A DNA stretch of 9,156 bases, from positions 1-9,156 of the forward strand of contig CAZCQZ010000056.1 of the NCBI GenBank assembly GCA_964500965.1. Reading direction: 5' to 3'. The notes under the pieces are model-generated. The model made no database searches. It saw nothing but the letters and a program-made list of their open reading frames with translations, and was not told where the DNA came from. Origin of the DNA: JAISGQ01 sp964500965. Lineage in GTDB: Bacteria; Bacillota; Clostridia; Oscillospirales; Acutalibacteraceae. Positions 4,818 through 9,156 of the stretch are shown piece after piece. The translations under genes and the position numbers were made by a program. Position 1 is the stretch's first letter. Each line of letters starts with the position of its first letter.

Positions 4818-6289
4818 CATTTCAATTGTCCTATTATATTTTCTGTGGGGATTTTTTCGAGAACAGTAAAGAAGATAAAGTAAAGAATAAGGAATATCAT
4901 GCCAGGACTGCTTACGGCTACCGCCATTTTTTCCCTGAGGGACAGTGAGGATTTTCCTTCCTTTATGCGGAAGAAATCCGGATAACGCTTCAATATCACC
5001 GCCACGGCAATAAGCCCTGCGGCAATTGCAACAATGGTGCAAAGTGCATCAATAGCCGTTACTTTCCCGTGGTCAAGGCTCATGCTCAGCAACGTGATTA
5101 TCAGCGAAAACGCGCTTCTCAGAAGTCCCACGGTCATTGCAGGGATTACGGAACCGCTGAAAACCACCAGGTATCCCATGAGCAGCGATATGAAAAATTC
5201 ACCGATTCCCTGCGCGTTTGAGTAGACAAGTGCGCACATCAATGCGCTGGTCAGTATTGCAAAAGTATCGCCGCCTTTGCGACGGAGGGTTTGGAGAATT
5301 ACGCCGCGAAAGACAAATTCCTCAACCAGCGCGGGAATTATGCACAGGCAGATTATCGAATAAAGCAGACCGATTCCCTTGTTGCCTGCCAGCACGTTGG
5401 CGGAATTTGTGAAGCCGCCCGCAACAAACGTGCCGCTTGAAATAATGTTTGAAATATAAGTTACCATAGCGGAGAAGCCCACACCGAAAACAACCAGCAG
5501 TGTAAAATTGTCGGCGCGTAATCGCCTGACCGGTACGGTTTCTCCGAGAGGCAACCTGAAAAGGTACATATAGGCAATGAACGGAAGCCCCAGACCGAGA
5601 ACAAGTATGATGCCCTGAAGCGGCAGCATATTGGTCGGCGTTGCGAGGAATACGTTTATTTCCGCGATTTTGTAGCGTGCCACAAGGAGAAGATATGCGG
5701 TTACAAGACCGGTTATAACAAGCTGCAACACGATGTAGATTATCAGCGCAATGCTCATTTTACCGGTTTCTTCGCGAATGTTCTTTTTAAGGAGCTTGCG
5801 CGCCTTATCTCTGAGCTGGCGTTCCTTTTGACCGGCAAGGTATTCTTCCTTGCCGATTGCGGCAGATTGCTGCCTGCTCTTTTCTCCGTGCCTGTCGATG
5901 TCAGATGAGATGTCCGTTGCGGTTTCGTCCGCTTCGGACAAGTCTGTTTCGGATAAATCCGTGTCGGATAAATCCTCGTCGAGTATCATCTGTTCAAGGT
6001 AAGGGGCGTATGGGTCTGCCGCTCTGCTCTGTTCGGCTTCCGCCGGCTTCAGCGGATCTGATGAAGCGGAATCCCCTGTACCTACGAAATCAATGCCGCT
6101 TTCTTCTTCACCGTCGGAAAAAACATACCCCTCCGGTGCTTTTTCGGAAATATTATAGCCTTCGTCCGCAAGAAGCGCATCGACCTCGTAATCCTCAAGC
6201 CACGGTGACTGCTCCTTGATTTCGTGACGGCGGTGCATCATGCGGTCGTAGCTGTACTGAGATGTCGGAGTGTAGTTGTTTTTTGCCAT
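4817..6289 (-). CDS. CPBP-family (Abi/Rce1-like) membrane protein with degenerate active site and acidic N-terminal tail
   Basis: A 490-residue membrane protein. Residues 1 to about 175 are hydrophilic and acidic, with a repeated DLS(D/E)TDLSE motif at about 106-122, then a basic stretch RDKARKLLKKN before the first helix. From about 177 on there are roughly eight hydrophobic segments. VEEFVFRG (Glu323, Glu324, Arg328) is the EExxxR motif 1 of CPBP intramembrane proteases. Motif 2 (FxxxH) appears as SALMCALVY, with Cys352 and Tyr356 at the Phe and His positions. Motif 3 (HxxxN) falls in GSVIPAMTVGLLRS, with Gly388 and Ser392 instead. Loss of these histidines suggests that proteolysis is lost or altered. 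GAAAGGAG precedes the ATG by nine bases. The gene begins 21 bases after the kinase stop and overlaps tadA. Family assignment is good; function is unknown. Confidence 0.85.
   Translation of the reverse strand: MAKNNYTPTSQYSYDRMMHRRHEIKEQSPWLEDYEVDALLADEGYNISEKAPEGYVFSDGEEESGIDFVGTGDSASSDPLKPAEAEQSRAADPYAPYLEQMILDEDLSDTDLSETDLSEADETATDISSDIDRHGEKSRQQSAAIGKEEYLAGQKERQLRDKARKLLKKNIREETGKMSIALIIYIVLQLVITGLVTAYLLLVARYKIAEINVFLATPTNMLPLQGIILVLGLGLPFIAYMYLFRLPLGETVPVRRLRADNFTLLVVFGVGFSAMVTYISNIISSGTFVAGGFTNSANVLAGNKGIGLLYSIICLCIIPALVEEFVFRGVILQTLRRKGGDTFAILTSALMCALVYSNAQGIGEFFISLLMGYLVVFSGSVIPAMTVGLLRSAFSLIITLLSMSLDHGKVTAIDALCTIVAIAAGLIAVAVILKRYPDFFRIKEGKSSLSLREKMAVAVSSPGMIFLILYFIFFTVLEKIPTENIIGQLK
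5930..5974 (-). repeat. Three tandem 15-bp units coding an acidic DLS(D/E)x repeat
   Basis: On the - strand three consecutive 15-base units, GATTTATCCGACACG, GATTTATCCGAAACA and GACTTGTCCGAAGCG, encode DLSDT-DLSET-DLSEA within the acidic tail of the CPBP-family protein. The units differ by a few mostly third-position changes, which points to an old or selected duplication. Being a multiple of three, copy changes would keep the frame. Confidence 0.8.
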
Positions 6290-6310
6290 TACACTGCTCT
6301 CCTTTCGCTC

Positions 6311-7711
6311 TTATGCTCTGAATTCCTTAACTTTAAAGGAGTCGATAACGCATTTTCTGGCATCGGCTATGCCGTCAAACTCACCTGCGCCTATCATTTG
6401 TGATAAAATATTACCGGTTGCGGTTGCTTCGGACGGTCCTGCCAGTACTGTGCGGTGTGTAAATTCGGCGGTAAGAGCGTTGAGGTATTCTGCGTTTGAA
6501 CCGCCGCCGATGATGTTTATGCTGTCATAACGTGCACCTGTAATTTCTTCGAGCTGCTCAACCGTTTTCGCGTAGCATACGGCAAGACTGTTGTAAATAA
6601 CGCCTGCAAGCTCCGACAGAGTTTCGGGAACTTCCTGATTTGTTTCGCGGCAATAGTCCTGCACGGCTTTTGCCATGCTTTTCGGGGCAAGGAAGCGTTC
6701 GTCGTTGCAGTCAACAAGTGAGGATATTTTCTCTTTTGATGCTGCGGCACAAAGCTCGTCATAGCTGATTTTCGGTGCAAGCTCACGTCTGACCGACTGA
6801 ATCATCCAAAGTCCCATTATGTTTTTCAGAAAACGATAACGCTTTCCGTAGCCGCCCTCGTTTGCGAAATTGGCAATACGTGCTGCTTCGGAGCTGTTGG
6901 CGTTAAGCAGCTCAACGCCCATAAGCGACCAGGTGCCGCTGCTTATAAACAGTGTGTTTTCTCCGATTGCCGGTACGCTGAGAACGGCGGAAGCGGTATC
7001 GTGAGAGGGGCAGAGAACAACCTTTGTGTCAAAACCGACCTCCGATGCTATTTCGGGGCGAAGCTTGCCGACCGTTGTACCCGGCTGACAGGGCTTTAGG
7101 AAAATATCTCCCGGCAGACCCAGCCTTTCGATAAGCTCTTTGTCCCATTCGCCGCTCTGCACCTCAAGGAGCTGTGATGTGCTGGCGATAGTATATTCCT
7201 GCATTTTTACCCCGGTGAGCAGGAATTGGTAATAGTCGGGGGTCATGAGCATTACCTTTGCCTTTTTAAGCATTTCGGGCTTCTTTTCGCGCAGAGCGGT
7301 AAGCTGATAGATTGTGTTGTACATGGCTTTCTGTATGCCGGTGCGAGAATACAGCTCCTCCGGAGAAATTGCGCGGCTTACCACCTCGTCCATGCCGTCG
7401 GTACGGCTGTCGCGGTAGCCGACTGCGCCGCCGAGAATATTGTCGGCTTCGTCAAGCAGGACGAAATCGACGCCCCAGGTGTCAATGGACATTGTTGTGG
7501 GAATTTTTCCGATTTCTCCGCACCTTTTAAGACCCTTTACGATTTCCGCAAAAAGCCGCTGAGAATCCCAGTAAAGCGTACCGTCCCTTTCGGTCATGCC
7601 GTTTTCAAAACGGTACACTTCCTCTAAGACAATTTTTCCGTCACTGACAGAGCCTAAAATATGCCGTCCGCTGGAGGCACCTATATCAACTGCAAGATAG
7701 TATTTTTCCAT
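6311..7711 (-). CDS. rhaB: FGGY sugar kinase of the rhamnulokinase (RhaB) family, probable L-fuculose kinase
   Basis: Cytoplasmic kinase that phosphorylates a ketose at O-1 with ATP. The 466 residues align by eye with E. coli RhaB: nucleotide-binding AVDIGASSGR near the N-terminus, IDTWGVDFVLLDE at about 76-88, GYRDSRTDGM, MPDYF-like MTPDYYQFLLTG, the catalytic Asp238 in PSHDTASAV, SSGTWSLMG, NIMGLWMIQ and the late IIGGGSNAEYLNAL. By sequence it would be called rhamnulokinase, but it sits behind fucI, fucA and fucU, and no rhamnose isomerase or rhamnulose aldolase is seen, so L-fuculose is the likely substrate. RhaB-type kinases are known in fucose operons of other gut bacteria. The ATG at 7711 is preferred because AAGGAG lies eight bases before it; a TTG six bases upstream is too near that site. 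It starts 50 bases after fucU. Confidence 0.92.
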   Translation of the reverse strand: MEKYYLAVDIGASSGRHILGSVSDGKIVLEEVYRFENGMTERDGTLYWDSQRLFAEIVKGLKRCGEIGKIPTTMSIDTWGVDFVLLDEADNILGGAVGYRDSRTDGMDEVVSRAISPEELYSRTGIQKAMYNTIYQLTALREKKPEMLKKAKVMLMTPDYYQFLLTGVKMQEYTIASTSQLLEVQSGEWDKELIERLGLPGDIFLKPCQPGTTVGKLRPEIASEVGFDTKVVLCPSHDTASAVLSVPAIGENTLFISSGTWSLMGVELLNANSSEAARIANFANEGGYGKRYRFLKNIMGLWMIQSVRRELAPKISYDELCAAASKEKISSLVDCNDERFLAPKSMAKAVQDYCRETNQEVPETLSELAGVIYNSLAVCYAKTVEQLEEITGARYDSINIIGGGSNAEYLNALTAEFTHRTVLAGPSEATATGNILSQMIGAGEFDGIADARKCVIDSFKVKEFRA

Positions 7712-7761
7712 TTTCAAAGCTCCTTACGGGCAGAATATTTTGTCGGAAACGGTTTGCGCGG

Positions 7762-8196
7762 TTATATAACGCCTTTTTGAAGCATTATATTTGCGTAAAG
7801 TGCGCTTTCGCTTGTGGCTATTACACAGTATGCGGTTTTGGTTTCCTCGTAGAACTTGAAACGCTCTATGTTGCCCACTGCATCGGCACCGCGTTCGTCG
7901 TGCTTTGAAACTATTTCCTTATAGGTGTCCCAAATGGGGGTTTCAACATCATCGCCGGCCATTACCTCCATAAGGTTAACCGGCTTTTCAACATATGTAT
8001 CAAGAGGGAAAACCTGCAAAACTGCGTCCAGTATTTCAGGCACGCCATGACCGTCCATACGGATAACTATGCCGTTTTTGCCCATTGATTCGGCAGGAAA
8101 ATTCCCGTCTGCGATAACAAGACGGTCACTGTGACCCATTTCGCAAAGCACCTTTAAAAGCTGTGGAGAAAGTATTTTAGGTATTCCTTTAAGCAT
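7762..8196 (-). CDS. fucU: L-fucose mutarotase FucU (RbsD/FucU family)
   Basis: Interconverts the alpha and beta anomers of L-fucose so that FucI receives its preferred form; a small cytoplasmic ring-forming protein. The 144 residues match E. coli FucU (140) nearly end to end: MLKxIxxxISPxLLKVL at the start, EMGHSD with catalytic His22, ADGNFPAESMG, the FPLDTY segment, RFKFYEETKTAYCVIATSE and the C-terminal YANIMLQKGV (in FucU, YGNILLKKGV). The ATG lies one base after the fucA stop, with a GAGGGG ribosome binding site inside the end of fucA, so the two are translated together. A 50-base gap separates it from the kinase. No defect seen. Confidence 0.95.
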   Translation of the reverse strand: MLKGIPKILSPQLLKVLCEMGHSDRLVIADGNFPAESMGKNGIVIRMDGHGVPEILDAVLQVFPLDTYVEKPVNLMEVMAGDDVETPIWDTYKEIVSKHDERGADAVGNIERFKFYEETKTAYCVIATSESALYANIMLQKGVI

Positions 8197-8197
8197 T

Positions 8198-8884
8198 TTA
8201 TTTGTCCCCCTCAGGATATTTTTTGTAGCCGGGGTGATTTCCTGTTACCTTGTAGCTTTCACGCATGGAGATAAGGCGGTCGATATTTTCGCGGCTTATT
8301 TCCTGAGCACCGCCCAGCAGATGAGCGGTGAGACTGATTTTTGCGTAAAGCTCAAGGGTTTCCATTCTGTAATAGGCGGTGAGCAAATCAGCGCCGACAG
8401 CAAGGGCGCCGTGATTTTGCAGGAGCATTACATCGTGCTCGCCCAGGTACGGCGCGATATGGTCGGGAACTTCGTAGGTGGAGGGCGTTCCGTAGGGCGT
8501 TACGGGAATAGAGCCGATTGCTATAACCGTTTCTATCATGGAATACTGGTCAAGAGCCTTATTCGCAACAGCATAGCCGGTGGCTACGGGAGGATGTGCG
8601 TGGATTACCGCGTTTACGTCCTCGCGCTCCTCATAGCAGCGCATGTGCATTTTGATTTCGGAGGAGGGGCGGTATTCGCTTTCCTCAAGCATGTTGAAAT
8701 CCTTATCTATATGCACAAGTTTTTCGGGGGTTATAAAGCTCTTTGAAATACCCGTGGGGGTTGCAAGAAAAGTGCCGTCGGAAAGCTTTACGCTTACATT
8801 GCCGTCGTTTGCGGCAACCCAGCCGAGCTGCCACATTTTATTGCACACATCACATATCTGGTCTTTGATTTCATTCATTTTCAT
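8198..8884 (-). CDS. fucA: L-fuculose-1-phosphate aldolase FucA (class II aldolase)
   Basis: Zinc-dependent aldolase that splits L-fuculose-1-phosphate into dihydroxyacetone phosphate and L-lactaldehyde. The 228 residues show the class II aldolase/adducin fold markers: the phosphate-binding NDGNVSVKL region, the second phosphate site around TPTGISKS, catalytic Glu76 in RPSSEIKMH, zinc ligands His95 and His97 in HAHPP, and His158 in QNHGAL. The family also includes ribulose-phosphate epimerases and rhamnulose aldolases; FucU one base downstream and FucI upstream decide for fuculose. The ATG at 8884 (MKMNE) is chosen because a weak GAGTG lies seven bases before it; a second ATG follows six bases later. 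It begins 100 bases after the fucI stop, with a long hairpin between. Confidence 0.93.
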   Translation of the reverse strand: MKMNEIKDQICDVCNKMWQLGWVAANDGNVSVKLSDGTFLATPTGISKSFITPEKLVHIDKDFNMLEESEYRPSSEIKMHMRCYEEREDVNAVIHAHPPVATGYAVANKALDQYSMIETVIAIGSIPVTPYGTPSTYEVPDHIAPYLGEHDVMLLQNHGALAVGADLLTAYYRMETLELYAKISLTAHLLGGAQEISRENIDRLISMRESYKVTGNHPGYKKYPEGDK

Positions 8885-8937
8885 AGTTTTTCACTCTTTT
8901 TCTAAAATCAGTTGCCGCCGTTTTCAAGTTTTTTCAT

Positions 8938-8971
8938 ATATTTACCGCACACTTTTGTGTGCGGTAAATAT
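8938..8971. repeat. 15-bp perfect hairpin between fucI and fucA
   Basis: ATATTTACCGCACAC (8938-8952) and GTGTGCGGTAAATAT (8957-8971) form a perfect stem with a 4-base loop, starting 13 bases past the fucI stop codon. In the fucI-to-fucA direction it is followed by GAAAAAACTTG with no T run, so it does not look like a full intrinsic terminator. It may protect the fucI mRNA end, lower expression of the downstream genes relative to fucI, or be a partial attenuator. This is inference from the fold alone. Confidence 0.7.
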
Positions 8972-8984
8972 AATTTTCACAGAC

Positions 8985-9156
8985 TTATTTATACATCGGA
9001 CCGTAGGCTTCACAAGCTCTGTAATCCTGACCTTCCTTATCCATGCCGAATGCGTTCCAGCAGGCAGGACGGAAAATATCTTCCTCCGGCACATTGTGCA
9101 TACATACGGGGATACGAAGCATGGAGCAGAGAGTAATAAGGTCTGCGCCGATATGA
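8985..9156 (-). CDS. fucI: L-fucose isomerase FucI, C-terminal end only
   Basis: Manganese-dependent ketol isomerase converting L-fucose to L-fuculose, the first committed catabolic step. Only the last 57 codons are in the window; the gene runs on beyond the right edge. The segment HIGADLITLCSMLRIPVCMH followed by NVPEEDIFRPACW and the end EGQDYRACEAYGPMYK match the C-terminus of E. coli FucI almost residue for residue (HNVEE...GQDYRACQNYGPLYKR). The frame is open to the window edge and ends in TAA at 8985-8987. It is the most upstream gene of the fucose cluster visible here, so the promoter and any regulator lie outside the window. Confidence 0.95.
   Translation of the reverse strand, partial: HIGADLITLCSMLRIPVCMHNVPEEDIFRPACWNAFGMDKEGQDYRACEAYGPMYK

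Noticed and set aside
4531..4883. Open frames of 93-112 codons on the + strand within tadA
   Set aside because: They lie antisense to a well-conserved TadA with all catalytic residues, show no family features, and have no ribosome binding site of note.
4818..5042. N-terminal extension of TadA to 229 residues
   Set aside because: The extra 75 residues are the out-of-frame reading of the CPBP gene end; TadA homologues start at MTxDE, where the stop/start overlap and AGGA site lie.
7741..7761. GAAACGGTTT-like dyad in the fucU-kinase gap as a catabolite-control or LacI-type operator
   Set aside because: It is short, deviates from the cre consensus, and lies inside a gene run without a visible promoter; chance is likely.

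Overview
The window looks like chromosomal DNA from a Gram-positive anaerobe of the Clostridia, plausibly a gut Oscillospirales/Ruminococcaceae member. The grounds are a Firmicutes-type LexA with GAAC-N4-GTTC-like operators, strong AGGAGG-type ribosome binding sites, tightly packed genes, and a fucose catabolic cluster typical of mucin- or milk-glycan-using gut bacteria. The genus is inference only.

Left part, + strand (1-1456): the end of a sugar ABC-transporter operon (a MalG-type permease whose N-terminus is interrupted or cut), a hairpin, then a monocistronic small zincin-like metalloprotein with its own promoter. An unusual branched palindrome and a strong bidirectional terminator close this side.

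Middle part, - strand (1457-4009): lexA, driven by a clear -35/-10 promoter overlapping one LexA-like box with a second box nearby. A 645-residue protein of unknown function with two C-terminal membrane helices follows lexA by about 20 bp and is probably co-transcribed. Between lexA and tadA (4010-4352) lie the lexA control region, a probable + strand short transcript with a closing stem and intrinsic terminator (candidate ncRNA or tiny peptide gene), and a terminator that also serves tadA.

Right part, - strand (4353-9156): a run of genes read right to left: fucI (only its last 57 codons are in the window), fucA, fucU, a RhaB-family sugar kinase, a CPBP-family membrane protein with lost active-site histidines and an acidic N-terminal tail, and tadA. 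FucU interconverts fucose anomers, FucI makes L-fuculose, the kinase makes L-fuculose-1-phosphate, and FucA splits it into dihydroxyacetone phosphate and L-lactaldehyde. The CPBP gene and tadA follow with a 21-bp gap and a stop/start overlap, so they may be transcribed at least partly by read-through from the fucose genes. No tRNA, rRNA, insertion sequence, CRISPR array or phage gene was seen.
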